A stretch of 64,000 nt of DNA from positions 496,001 through 560,000 of the forward strand of contig RCTD01000012.1 of NCBI GenBank assembly GCA_014898415.1, read 5' to 3'. The notes under the pieces were generated by a model that did no database searches, was not told the origin of the DNA, and was given only the letters and a program-made list of their open reading frames with translations. Position numbers and translations under genes: made by a program. Shown here in pieces: positions 12,641 through 24,811 of this stretch. Each line of letters begins with the position of its first letter. Position 1 is the first letter of the stretch. This DNA comes from Stromatinia cepivora (taxonomy: Eukaryota; Ascomycota; Leotiomycetes; Helotiales; Sclerotiniaceae).

Positions 12641-14200
12641 GAATATTATAATCGCAAAAATATTAAAGTAATATTAATCTCAACCCTTCTTTCCAATTAT
12701 ATTTAATAAAATTATATTCCAGTATAAATTTGATTTGAATAATAATAGCATAATCACAATACCAAGAAAATCGAATTCATATTTCCTTATCGAATATATT
12801 ATAATCAATTTATAAAGCATCCTAAATTATAAGGAAATCAAATATATCGATCCTATTAAAAATGAAGACAACAATACTCCTAATATATAGCATAATAAAG
12901 AATATATATATATAATCTTTAATACAAATAGTAAATAGAATTTTTGATGGATTTTGTTATTATTAATTTACTTCTTTTTCTTTTTTAATTTTCTTTATTT
13001 TTTTTTCTTTTTTAATAGGATTTCCATTATTATTAATAAAATTTTTTTTAATAGATTTAAAAGAATCGATAATTGAAATAATAATATTATTCTTTAATCC
13101 TTAAAAAGTATTTTACAAGAAATTCAATTTTGTAAATAGATCAAAATTATCCATTATATTATTATGATTTGATTAAAAAGTATCCGATTCATTAAAATCT
13201 GATTCAATATTTGGCTTTCGATAGTTTTCAATATTTATAGTTTTCTTTTAATAAATCTCCAAAAGAAAAAGAAAGGTATATATAATCCTTCTTAGGGTTT
13301 TCCTTTTTCCAAAGGAACATATAAATTTCAAACCCCTCAACTAAAAGTTTTTTAAGATATATCTTAAATTTTTGATTGTCAATATCAAAGATAGTAATTT
13401 AGTGTACTATATCTAATTCTTTCTATTACTTTAATATACACTTAAATATTCAAATAGCTCTAAAGGTATATAAAGCATTCAAAATCCTTTAATATGATTA
13501 ATCGCATTTAATCAAAATCGTTCTCAGAATTAAAGTTTTCTTGCTCGCAAAGATAAATAATTCATTTACAAATAAGGACTTCATTATATTTGGAATTCTA
13601 ATATACTTTTAACATTACTAACTACATTCCCGAATAGAACCTTCATTGATATATTTCTTTCAAAATAAAAAGTAAAATAATAATTTTATTGAAAAATGAT
13701 TTATCTTTGATATAATGGATAAATACAAATAAAAGAACTTCGATAATCAAAACTTTCTTATTTAGAATTTGGTAATCCTATATTTTTGAAAAGGTTATCT
13801 TTTCAAAATCAATCCTATCCCCTTATCTACAAACTATTAATTCTACTTTCTTTTCAATCATAATTTCCTTGTAGATATATTTATATAATATAAACCGTAT
13901 AGTTCGAATTCGATATAGATTATTATTATAAAAGAAATAAATCAAAATATATATATCCCGATAATACACTACAAAAAGAAATAGAAATTGAAATTGATCA
14001 GATTATATTATAAAGATTTCAAATAATAAAACTAATAGATTTAAATAATGATTTGGATTGTACACAAATAGAATACAAAAAAATTAATGGAAAAACGATT
14101 GATTTCTTTTAAGGAGAGGGGAGCAAAGCCCTTTCTTATATCTAACTACGAAGAGTCATATAACTATATAACTACGAACTAGCTATATGTTAGGCCTTGA
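12641..14200. other. AT-rich degenerate DNA between two retroelements
   Basis: Probably the 5' end of the Gypsy element plus decayed sequence. No gene or LTR pair was recognised. A short, less AT-biased patch lies at about 14,105-14,200, just before homology to the Copia element begins, and may be a junction. Confidence 0.4.
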
Positions 14201-14204
14201 TATC

Positions 14205-15303
14205 CCAACTTTCTCACAATATCTAAAGACTGTGATATAATATTATTGGTATATATCGATGATATCGTTATTGCATTGTGTATATCATTACAAATCATTT
14301 GATTCGATGAAAAGCTATCAATCCGTTTTAATATTAAGAATCTAAGGGAGATTAGTAAGATTTTAGATATTAGAATCATTTGTAATAGAAAAGTATATAT
14401 ATTAATTATAGATCAAAAAGAATATCTCGATGTTATATTAATCAAATATAATATTATATATGGATAATATTAAATTAAGAAACTATTAATAATGGATTAT
14501 ATCTATCTCCGGTTAACAATTGATAATAATGAATTAGTAGATGTGAATGAATATTAACAACGAATAGGAAGTGTAATTTATCCAATAGTATATATTTAAT
14601 CAGATATAGCATTCTCAATTAGAAGACTTTTATAATTTATAGCAAAACCAGTAAAACATTATATTATAGCTTTAAAGAATCTGATGCGATATCTACGATC
14701 AACAATCAAATAGAAGCTATAATTCGGACCAAAAGGAGTACAATTTGACATCTGCAAGGAATACAATATATCTGATAATACAATAAAGATATATACAGAT
14801 GCAGATTGGGTTAAGGACAAATATGATCGGAAAAGTGTTTCAGGGGGAGTTGTAATATTCTATAGAGGCCTTATATTATAGGCTAATAAGAAACAAGTAT
14901 CTATGACTACCTTCAATATAGAATCAGAATATATTACGATAACAATATTCATTAAATAAGGAAAATAGATTATATAAATACTTAAAGATCTATTCAAATC
15001 AAGTTATATTGAAAAAAACGGAGATATAATTCAAATACTTGATGATAATCAGGATACTTTAATTTTAACCAAGAATCCACATTTGTATAAACGATTTAAA
15101 TATATAGATATCAATTATCATTTTATCAGGGATTTAATAAAAAAGAAGAAAATCATTATTAATTATATCAATATATACAATATAATTATCAACAAAATGA
15201 TGAAGCTTTATACAAGGATTGCTTTCGAAAGGTTCAAGAAAATGTTAGAATTAGTAATTTAGAAGGATCGAATAGGATATCCTCAATAAAGGAATATTAG
15301 AAA
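14205..15303 (+). pseudogene. Degenerate Ty1/Copia RT-RNase H, 5'-truncated copy
   Basis: The plus strand starts inside the reverse transcriptase. It shows the YIDDIVI catalytic motif at about 14,255-14,275. An RNase H motif (DADWVKDKYDRKSVSGGVVI) follows at about 14,800-14,860. The terminal RNase H motif (YKRFKYIDINYHFI) lies near 15,090-15,130. Several stops interrupt the frame. Its first part is near-identical to positions 1-330 in reverse, so it belongs to the same family as the left element. The 5' half of the element is absent. Confidence 0.85.
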
Positions 15304-15460
15304 TGAGGCCATTATAGGATTAGAATTGAGGTTATATGATTATAATAATGCATAAACCATATTTAGGGATAATCTCAATTCTACTCCTATTAGAGATATA
15401 GATCCTTAGTTCAACCTACATAGTCAACAATACTACTACTTCCTGCACCAAAAGTTAACA
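15304..15460 (+). repeat. Copia LTR (157 bp), 3' LTR of the plus-strand copy
   Basis: Begins TGAGGCC and ends GTTAACA. It matches 4414-4570 in inverted orientation. Confidence 0.8.
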
Positions 15461-16105
15461 ATATATAATAATTTATAAATAATCTTTTATTGATACTTAT
15501 ATTTTATTCTATATAAAATTTTATATAAATTTTTTTTCAATTAATAATAAAATATTATCTATAAATAAAGATTTTTCGAAATTAAAATTATTTCATATAA
15601 TATAATTTCAGGATTGTATTAAAATTTATAATTTATTTTTAATTATTTTTGTTGAAAAGTTATTCAAGATTTTGATATTTTTTTAATTTGTATATAAATC
15701 ATATATAAATCAAAAATCAAAAATTCAATTTTTAATATTTCTATCAAAAAAAAACTAAAATTATAAAATTTTCAGAATGATTCAATATCTATATAAAGAA
15801 TTTATATTCAAAATTTTAATCAATTGTATTTATTATTTAAAAAGTTATTAATAAATGAAAATCGTAATTTTTAGTATAAAATAATGATCGAAAAATAGAG
15901 TAAGTTGGAAACTAGGATGATTGATTTAGCATCTCAGAATCATCAATCAATAAAACTAAAATCAAACTCAAATAAATAAATAAATAAAAACTATTTATTT
16001 ATTTATTTATTTATTTATCTATCTATCTATTTATCTACCTACCTACCTACCTATATTTCCAAATTTCCAAATTTCCAAAATTATAAACTCTCAAATTTTT
16101 ATATT
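15461..16105. other. AT-rich edge with short tandem repeats
   Basis: No gene is seen. Tetranucleotide runs occur at about 15,975-16,055: first AAATA-type, then TTTA, then CTAT and CTAC repeats. The repeat island ends here and C/T-rich plus-strand sequence follows. Confidence 0.6.
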
Positions 16106-16390
16106 ATGAAATTTCATTCACTCACTCATTCCCTTCCTCGTATATATAATACCCCTCTCCTCTCCTTCCCTCCCCTCTTCCTCCTTCCCTCCCTCTCTTC
16201 CTCCTGTATACAATACCTCTCTCCCCTCCCCTCCTATACCTCTATTCCCCTCACTCCCTCTCTCCCTCACTCCCTCTTCCTCTTACTCCCTTTCCCTCTC
16301 TTTATAGATTCATTTATATATTTACATATTCCTTCATCTATATATACACACTCCCGATTCAATTTCGATTTCAATTTCAATCATCCTCCT

Positions 16391-16698
16391 TCATCTCCTT
16401 CATCTCCTTCATCTCCTTCATCTCCTTCATCTCCTTCATCTCCTTCATCTCCTTCATCTCCTTCATCTCCTTCATCTCCTTCATCTCCTTCATCTCCTTC
16501 ATCTCCTTCATCTCCTTCATCTCCTTCATCTCCTTCATCTCCTTCATCTCCTTCATCTCCTTCATCTCCTTCATCTCCTTCATCTCCTTCATCTCCTTCA
16601 TCTCCTTCATCTCCTTCATCTCCTTCATCTCCTTCATCTCCTTCATCTCCTTCATCTCCTTCATCTCCTTCATCTCCTTCATCTCCTTCATCTCCTTC
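16391..16698 (+). repeat. 9-bp minisatellite, unit TCATCTCCT, about 34 copies
   Basis: The array is essentially perfect. Because the unit is a multiple of three and lacks a plus-strand stop, all three plus frames stay open. This creates a spurious long reading frame of Ser-Ser-Pro repeats. Confidence 0.97.
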
Positions 16699-16792
16699 TG
16701 TCTATCTTTCTATCTTTCTATCTTTCTACTCACCCAGTCATCCAGTCATCCAGTCATCCATCGGCCCCTCACACCCTAATGAAAAAATCACG

Positions 16793-16988
16793 AAATCAAT
16801 AAAATCAATAAAATCAATAAAATCAATAAAATCAATAAAATCAATAAAATCAATAAAATCAATAAAATCAATAAAATCAATAAAATCAATAAAATCAATA
16901 AAATCAATAAAATCAATAAAATCAATAAAATCAATAAAATCAATAAAATCAATAAAATCAATAAAATCAATAAAATCAATAAAATCAA
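16793..16988 (+). repeat. 9-bp minisatellite, unit AAATCAATA, about 22 copies
   Basis: A second near-perfect 9-bp array, 94 bp after the first and unrelated in sequence. It reads Ser-Ile-Lys in the frame that the first array reads as Ser-Ser-Pro. Confidence 0.97.
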
Positions 16989-17315
16989 AGACGGGGAATA
17001 CTCAGAGTATATATAGTATAGTAAGATATGAATATGAGTATGAGTATGCTACAAACCCAAACTCAGATATTGCATCAAGTTATTTAAATAAAGTAAAGTA
17101 AAGTAAAATAAAGCTATTGCTCCTGAACCTAAAACGCCATAATTACATGTTAACTCCTCGTCCTATTCCTCATCCTATTCCTATTCGTATCACCACCCCC
17201 CACCGCCCCGCCCCCAGCCCAACAAACAAACCCTCACAAACCCTCACAAAACCTCCACCACCCACGAACCCCCCCCACCCACGAACCCCCCCACCCATCC
17301 TCATCCCACCCTATC

Positions 17316-18255
17316 TCATCTCCCATTCATCTCCTCATCCTCATCCACATCAATCTCCTCGGGATGACCCAAAAGTCCCGCCACATTAGCCATATCATAA
17401 TGTTTCCTCCTCAACTCCTCAAACCTCTCATGTTTCCTCCTCTCCTCAGGCGACATACCCAAAACCCCCTCCCTAGCATCCCCATCCCCATCCCCATCCC
17501 TACCCATCTCCTCCCCGGCCACATGAACCTTCTTCTCCTCCACCTCCCGCATCACCACCTCCCTATCCGGCACCGCCTCCTCCGGCTCTCCCAAACTCAA
17601 CCCAGGGATTTCCTCATCCCGTGCTCTGTTCGACCGTGGACTCCTCATCTGTCCCCCTTTCACCCTATCCAATTCATCCACCACTATTTCCCCCGCATCA
17701 ATCGTCCGAATCTCCTCTTCATCTTCAGCAGGATCATAATGTTTCGCATACGGAGTCTTCGGCTCGTTAATTTTCATCGTGCTGCTTTTTTCCTGTTCGG
17801 TTAAATAGAGATTTGCTTCGTCCCATTGGAGTCGCATGTTGGAATTATCATCGTGATGAGCGGATCCGGATGATTGACGACGGATCGGGTGTCCGCTAGA
17901 TGAGGGTCGTCGATGCCCGGCGTTTTGAAGTGTGTTTTGTAATGTGACGTCTTTGTCGGATATGCCGGTTGGGGAGCTGGGGAGCGGAATACCGACGTGT
18001 TTTGGGGAGGTGATGGGGGGTGCGGTGGTGGTTATGGGGGCTTGGGAGGGAGGAGATCGGTGGAAGGAGTTTTTGAGAATGCCTTTTGAGGGATTGGAGT
18101 TAGTTTTGATTGTTGTTTTTTGATTGATGGAAAGAGGAGGATGGCGGGGTAAATTTGCTAGGGAATTTATAAGTAATACCTTTTGGACGTTTTGCAGATG
18201 GACTTGGAGGACTATGAAGAACTGGTGCTTCTGAAGAAGACATAGTGGTAGTCAT
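17316..18255 (-). CDS. GLC8: Protein phosphatase 1 inhibitor-2 (IPP-2/Glc8)
   Basis: Two exons, 18255-18180 and 18082-17316, join to a 280-residue protein. The 97-bp intron (GTATTA...CTCAAAAG, with a CTAAC branch site) restores the family's PP1-docking motif KGILK at residues 25-29. A second family motif, KINEPKTPY, lies at residues 129-137. The third block, FEELRRKHYDMANVAGLLGH, sits near the C-terminus before an acidic tail. Inhibitor-2 binds and modulates type 1 protein phosphatase in cytosol and nucleus, and yeast Glc8 acts as an activator. The first ATG (18255) is used; an in-frame ATG at 18243 is the alternative. The flanks are C-rich downstream and AT-rich upstream. Confidence 0.85.
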
Positions 18256-18862
18256 TTCTTAATTCGCTTTTTGACTCTTTGAGACTTGTATGCGTTGGAG
18301 ATTTATGGTATTTTTTGAAGATGAGATGGATTTATTTGTTGTTCTTGTTATTGTTGTTGTAAATTGCCACCCACTTCTTTCTTTTAATGTGATTGGTTGG
18401 TTGGTTGATTGTTCGTCCGTGAATATTTCCCGAGTACCTAAGCTTTAGTTCCCGTGTACATCCCGAGAACTTTCTTTGGAGGGAGGTAAATAGCTGTAAG
18501 TGTAGAAAATAAATACTCTTTGAAAAATATAGGAAAGAGCAGAGGAAAGTAAATAAATAGTTATATTTTTTTATTTTAATTTTTTTTTCCAAAAATAAAA
18601 ATAAAATCGTTATCGTAAAAATATGTTCGTGTGACTTCGTAAAAAAGAGGGCAGCTGAGTAAAAGATTCAAATTCTTAAGAAACAAGATGGGGTTGAAGT
18701 GAAAATGAATGAAATGTGAAATTGTCTCTCTTGTCTTTGATTTTTAATGGGGAAAAGCAGGGATCCACGTTAGTTTTAACGTTAGTATGGTGATAAAGTT
18801 AGAGAATTGTGGTTCGGAAGCTCATAGAAGCTTTTTCAGGCGGGATTTTGAGTCTGGAGATA

Positions 18863-18895
<33 letters not shown>

Positions 18896-19848
18896 ATGAT
18901 GTGATATGATCGGGTATGACCGCTTGAATTGAATGGTTGCTTTCTATCAAATTTGATAGAACTGTGGTATGTATATATGTATATATGTATATGTGTCGCG
19001 ACTAAACAGACGATGGAATTCCTCTTTGTTTAATATCATATCACATCACCCGTTTTACCGTCAAGTCAGTATCGGCAGCAATCATGAATAAGAGCCCCTT
19101 TCAACATTTCAATTCAAGTATTCATTCCATTTTCAATCATTCAATCATTCAATTATCAATCATTCAATCCAATGCAATACAACACAATAGAATCAATAAT
19201 ATTTTCATCAGGAAATCGCGGCAACAAACCCCTCTTCAATACCAAGGATTATTCCCAAGTCACATAACGTCATCTTGCAGTCGATCAATTTGATTTCTTT
19301 TCATTGGGCAGCATCATCAACCTCATGAATCACGATAGAAATATGGATTTTGAATCAGTTGTTGGACTAAAATACTTGGACTTCACATGAATATCTCATG
19401 CATGAAGTACCCAAAACGTCGTATGTTATCTTTGTGTTGGTTCATCCCCCCTCTTCAATCACGTTTCCACGTGCACATGTATTTAATGAGAGATATGGTA
19501 TATGATTCGTTGAGATGAAATTGATTAGTTTGATTAACCTTACTGTACATGAGAATAATTGATTAATGAAACGGAATATTCCGATCTCTCTTTGGGTATC
19601 TAGGTAGGATCAAATGTTCTACATCGGTTGTACAGCAACGGTATCCATTCTTCCATCTCCACCAAATTACTTCATTTCTCCATTTTTAATTATACCCAAC
19701 GCCCCGTTTGTTCGTTGCATGCACTAAACTAAACCAGACAGACATACTTCCCATCTAATCTAATCTACTTAATCTAATCACCTCGGAGGACCTACGCAAT
19801 CTAATCTAATCTAATCTAATCTAATCTAATCTAATCTCCCCCTTAAAG
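18256..19848. other. Intergenic region with short repeats
   Basis: It holds the upstream region of the inhibitor-2 gene and the 3' flank of the next gene. Simple repeats are a GAT run at about 18,865-18,894, a GTATATAT run near 18,968-18,992, and an ATCTA pentamer run at 19,799-19,836. No credible gene was found. The 69-codon frame at 19,084 is a run of low-complexity His/Ile/Asn. Confidence 0.6.
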
Positions 19849-22666
19849 CTAATCATCCCACAAATGTCCCATCCCAGTCGATACCTCCCCCAAACTCAAT
19901 CGTCTCAACGGCAGCACCCCCTCCCATCCCATCCTTACCCCATCACCTTCATTCCCCATTCCCCCAACATTCGACCTCCCAAACAATTTTCGTTTAAAAG
20001 GTCGTGGTCCGCGTGGTGCAGGTATATACAACGATTCCGCTTCATCCGCCAAAGCTTTAAATTTCTCCGTCTGTTTTGTCTTCTCAATAGATTTTGCTTT
20101 TTCTTCAAATTTCTCTTTTCCAACAGGTTTCGCTTTCTCGGTACCCTTGGCCTTCGGTCGTAACTTTAATGGTCTTACCCCCTGTGGTTTTTTCCGAAGA
20201 ATGCTTTCCTCTTCTTGATTTTTATCAACATTCGATTTCTCAGCAAGAGAACTAGCATCGATAAAAGCACCCGGAACTTTAATCTCGCGGCTCGTAGGTC
20301 GTTTTGACGAATCCGCTTTCGTATAATCGATAAAAGCGCCAGGGATTTTCATCTCGGCACTTTTTTTCTTAATCACAATGGCGGTATTGGGTGATTTGGT
20401 GGCTATTTGTGTATATGTTTTATTTTCCGGGTTCTTTTTTGCTTTCAGGGGTGTGGGTTTGGGTGGGGTGGTTAAGGGTTTGTTTTCTAATGCTCCTCGT
20501 GATATATTTGGGAATACGTCCCGGATATTTGCGGTTGATCTTTCGATTTCGAAACTTCCGCCTCTGATGGGTAGGGAATCTTTCCAGGATTTTAAGGATG
20601 GTCTTGTCTCGGAGGGTTTTGGTTTGGGAGTTGATTTAGCGGTGGGGCTTTGGGATTTATTCGTGATAACTTCTTTAGTTGTCGCGACGGGTACTCTTTC
20701 GATTTCGAAACTGCCTCCTCGGACTGGAAGAGAATCTTTCCATGATTTGAGGGGTGGTTTAGTAACTTTACTTTCTATGGGTTTTCTCTTGAGTGGTGTG
20801 ATATGTTTAGGAGGTAGTGCTACATGTTCTGACGTAACCGGTTTCGGCATTCTTATAGGAGAAGGAGGAATTGATGGTCTCCTTACCATAATTTCATTAA
20901 GAACCGCTATTGGTAAAGGTTGTGTAATAGGAGGTTTCCGGGGAGACATTCGATCAAGTGACGAAGGAACCGTAGTTGGAACAAGTGCCACCTCAGGCTT
21001 AATAGCTATATCTGGAGACTCGGCAGTTCTAATCTCGTTAGTATATTTTCGAACATGTGAACCATTTAACACAAACCTCATGGTAGATAATGGTGATCTC
21101 ATGGCAACATCACCAATACTACTACTAGGCGTCACATTCCTCTGCTTTCCGATTCTTTGCGTAACGGAAGAAATAGTCGGTTGTTTTGTTGAAGACGTTG
21201 GATTTGTACAGTTTCCGCAAGTGATGCATTCGGAATTATTGTTCGTTCCCAATGAAATGGCTGAATCGGAATGTGTCATGCACTTTTCACTGGTATCTGA
21301 TTCCGTCCCTGTATTTCTCATCAAATATGACCAACCAATTCCCCAACCTTTAGATTTTGATTTAGCTTCTGATGAAGTGGGTGTAGGTGAAGCAGATGTA
21401 GGTGAATTTCGCAACGGTACAACCGATTTTTCCTCAGGGAACTCCCCCGGCATAGAAATCATCTCACTCCGCGACTCCTCTTTCGGCAACTTCGACTCTA
21501 CTGTACTTGCAGGAACCGGTTTCCTTTTCACATTCGCCTCACTCTTAATCCTCGCATTCGCTATCGCCAAAGATTGATTTCTTTCCCACTCTTCCTTCTC
21601 ATTCCCCATAAACAGATAATCGTCATGAAGCGACGGGATCGTCTCGTGAGAAGTCGATGCGCTGGTCGATGCGCTAGTCGATACACTCTTAAATTGCGCT
21701 TGGGATAAAATATTCGCAGCAGATGGATTCAGTGATGTAAGATTACTATCTACCAAATCATCCCCAAAGGAACTTACTCTGCAATTTACCGTGCCGGGGA
21801 GAATGGTACTACGGGTTGGTAATTGGAAGGGATATTGACAGGCTTCGAGGGCGGTGAGAATTATTCCTATACTTATACTATATTTTTGATATTAGCGCAG
21901 TCCAAAACTCAGTCCCCCCGGGTATCGCAGCGATCCATTATACACCGCGTGAAAATAATACTCACAATCCAATAGCACTAATAACCACACCTCCTATCTG
22001 CACAAAACACTCTTTTGTGCCTGGCACACACACCTTCGGTTTGGATACAAGGATACTTGATATTATGAGTGATATCATCCAACACACCAGCGTAACACGC
22101 GCAACGATAAAACTGTACGCGTGGATTTTTAATTCGGGTGGGCGTACGTATCCTACGGGGGCGTTTTGGATGCTGCTGGTTAGGTGGAGGATTAGGTAGA
22201 GGGTGGTGAAGGAACACTGGGAATGGGGGTTAGTATGTTGAGTTGAATCCCTGGGTTTCTCTCTTCTAGCTTGGCTTTTTTATTGATATTTCTTTCATAT
22301 CTTCACCTCACCTCATCCCACCTCCTCTCCCCTTCCCTTCCCTCTCCCCTCCTTTCCCCACTCCCTCCTTTCCCCAGAAACCCCCTCCCCCTCCCAAAAG
22401 CTCAAAAAATCAAAGAAAAAATAACTCACCCCAACCCCCACAAACGCAGTCCCAACTCTCAACGCAGTTCCAACACTATCCTTATCCCTATCCACCTCCC
22501 CAAATAACCTAACACTCAAAACAATCCCCGTAACCACACAAAGCAGCAGAAAAACCAGCGTTATAAAAATGATAATTGGTGTTAGAAGACGTTGGGTAAG
22601 AGAGGGTCGTAGATCTATGATGGGGATTTGGGCGCGGGGGACGAGGATGGCGTGGGGTTTGGTCAT
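19849..22666 (-). CDS. Four-helix membrane protein with long disordered tail
   Basis: Three exons, 22666-22430, 22216-21966 and 21877-19849, give 838 residues. Frame is continuous across both junctions, with GTGAGT donors and a CTAAC branch in the 213-bp first intron. Four hydrophobic helices occupy the N-terminal ~180 residues. The first begins TPIIIFITLVFLLL; the others centre on LYLILHLTSSI, LVCWMISLIISSILV and the segment across the second junction. The remaining ~650 residues are Ser/Pro/Lys-rich and probably disordered and cytosolic. Two internal duplications stand out: LKSWKDSLP(V/I)RGGSFEIER twice (about 20,700-20,760 and 20,530-20,600), and K(I/V)PGAFID twice. I do not recognise the family. 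The N-terminal helices resemble fungal integral membrane proteins of unknown function. Confidence 0.75.
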
Positions 22667-23857
22667 TGTGGCGTGGTGCGTTGCTGGGTGCTGGGTTATG
22701 TGTTGGTATGTGTGTGTTTGGAATGAATTAGTTATGGATAGATGGATAGATGTATAGATAGATAAAAAATTCATACTATTGATATAAAAGATAGGATAGT
22801 ATGAGCAGAGGAAAATTCATAGAGAGTCTTCTTCATATCTTATCATGAGGAACAATTACTCCCATGACAGGGAATTCTATATCTATATATCATATGCGAG
22901 GTAATCATAAACTCCATATCTAAATGCGCTTATTACCAGTCAAGATATCAGATATCGAATATCAAATCATAAATATCAAGCAATACATCTATTCAGTTCT
23001 TTCCGCTTTCAGGAATACCAGCCAGAAGAGAAGATCATGAGTTTCGCCGCATCAGGTGGAAAAGATAAAAATAAATTTGTCTTAGCTACTTGAGTACAGG
23101 TAGAGGATCGAAATGGGGGGAGAGGCTGGGGTCGAAAAACCGTAAGTGCAAAATTATGAGGCTGGGTGTAAGGTTATGTTTGTTTCTCCGCATTAAATTT
23201 GGATGTGATGTGATGGTATGGGATAGCATGGATGGCTGGCATTGTTAAGATCACATTCCTGTTGGTGGCGGAGCGCGAGCATGTTTTGTGTGTTTTGTTT
23301 ACTTAAATTTTACATTCCTAAGGGGTTTAAACGGGTAACCGAGCGAGCGAGAGGAAACATCTATCTACCTAGGTTACTTCACTACTACCTTGTAACTTGT
23401 AACTCGCTATACCTAGTGCGTGCCTTGTGATATCTTTAGAGATGATGTTGAAATATATCCGTATCTGCATTTATACTATCTATCTTCTCACTTTATTTTC
23501 TCGAGAATGGGAGTGATCATGAACGATTACTTTTGGTTGGCTTATCATCATAAACTTTTTACGTATAAGATTAATACGAAATGGAACGATCCCATAAAAT
23601 GATTTTTTGCATTGAGATGAGATAGATGGGAAATCACTTATTCACTCTTCATTTACAGTACCTCCTGATCAATCAATTGTATTTTCCGAATCTGGATCGA
23701 AAGATTATTCATTCTTAAATTCTCTTCAGTATGGATTCTCTAATCCAATTGGTAAAGATACACTGGTATTGATATATATTTGTATAATCTAATCAATAAT
23801 ATATCTACCTATCTCGCCCTGACGAATGAGATGGAAAATAAACTTGTTGTATGTATG
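22667..23857. other. Intergenic region, AT-rich
   Basis: Upstream region of the membrane-protein gene, with a GATA/GATG-type run near 22,735-22,765. No gene is recognised. Confidence 0.5.
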
Positions 23858-24301
23858 GCAGTGATGGGAGTAGTATACGGCGTAATTCCTATACCCTCCC
23901 CACTATAGTAAGGCGTATAGTATTTTTGGATACGTATTAAAATGCGTAATATTGAATTCCATACTACTAACAATATTAAGTATAATCAAAAATATTATAC
24001 GGAATCATTGGAATTCGACAAATTCCGATAAATTGCTTTCCGAAATAGAAATATTGAAGTAATATTAGTCAAATTCTATTGAATAACAATGAATATTGTT
24101 TCAATATTGTTTATTGCGGAAAGGAATTCGTCGGAATTTATCGAATTCCAGTGAATCCGTATATAGACAGTGATACACATTAAGTTATATATGTACTGTA
24201 GTATATAATAAGATCTTATTATAATTTAAACGTACTGCTGTGATATCAAATGCTTCAATATCAGCCAGCATAATATTAATTCACACCACTCCCATCACTG
24301 C
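23858..24301. mobile_element. MITE-like inverted-repeat element with an inner fold-back
   Basis: The ends read GCAGTGATGGGAGTAGTAT and, in reverse complement, GCAGTGATGGGAGTGGTGT. That is a terminal inverted repeat with transition differences only. The interior is AT-rich and noncoding. No clean target duplication could be identified. A second palindrome lies within (23,997-24,162). Confidence 0.6.
23997..24162. repeat. Inner fold-back element with ~46-nt arms
   Basis: The left arm begins ATACGGAATCATTGGAATTC. The reverse complement of the right end begins ATACGGATTCACTGGAATTC. The similarity continues through about 46 positions with a few substitutions. The loop is about 74 bp. Confidence 0.7.
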
Positions 24302-24811
24302 AGTGTATGATAGATATTAGATGGTTTTGTATATAAAAATAGTTATCTCATAAATATTATATGATTAAAAGCTATTTTACTTCCTATCTTCATTTCTTTT
24401 GTATTATTCGCGGTAATCAATTTCAGTAGTATGTATCTGCATATCTCCGATGATATCGCGCCTCACTTAACCCGAATTTCTTTCGATTCTTTAGGTTTTA
24501 TGTATACGTATACAAGGTATAAGACTAGAATCTTCAGTAAGCCTGAGCTTGAACCTGAGCTTGAGCTTTGTATCTTTTTTAGGGCTTTTTGCTTGCTAAT
24601 ATAGAAGTTACTTCTGTTGTGATTTGTAGGGGGAATATACGCGGAACGTGTATGTGGATTATTTTTGTTATGATTATGGGAGATGAGAGGTTATAGAATT
24701 TATCTGATTGTTGCTTTTTACTAAACACACTCTTAAGGAATCGACTTCAATTTTCTAAAACTCATTCATCCTTTTTCTCTGAAAGAAAACCAATCAGGCA
24801 ATTTCATTAAG

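Noticed and set aside
16377..16988. Antisense frames of Lys-Glu-Met and Leu-Ile-Leu repeats
   Set aside because: Translations of the same minisatellites on the other strand.
16106..17101. 331-codon plus-strand frame with Ser-Ser-Pro and Ser-Ile-Lys blocks
   Set aside because: The length comes from two stop-free 9-bp arrays. The flanking residues are low-complexity and have no family features. Kept only as a question under findings.
17364..17804. 146-codon plus-strand frame opposite the PP1 inhibitor-2 gene
   Set aside because: The minus strand carries family motifs KINEPKTPY and KGILK. The plus frame is antisense.
19799..19836. ATCTA pentamer run as a possible telomere remnant
   Set aside because: The unit is not the fungal TTAGGG repeat and lies between ordinary genes. 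It is a plain microsatellite.
20378..21577. 399-codon plus-strand frame opposite the membrane-protein gene
   Set aside because: The minus strand gives a protein continuous with membrane helices through two good introns. The plus frame is its antisense shadow.
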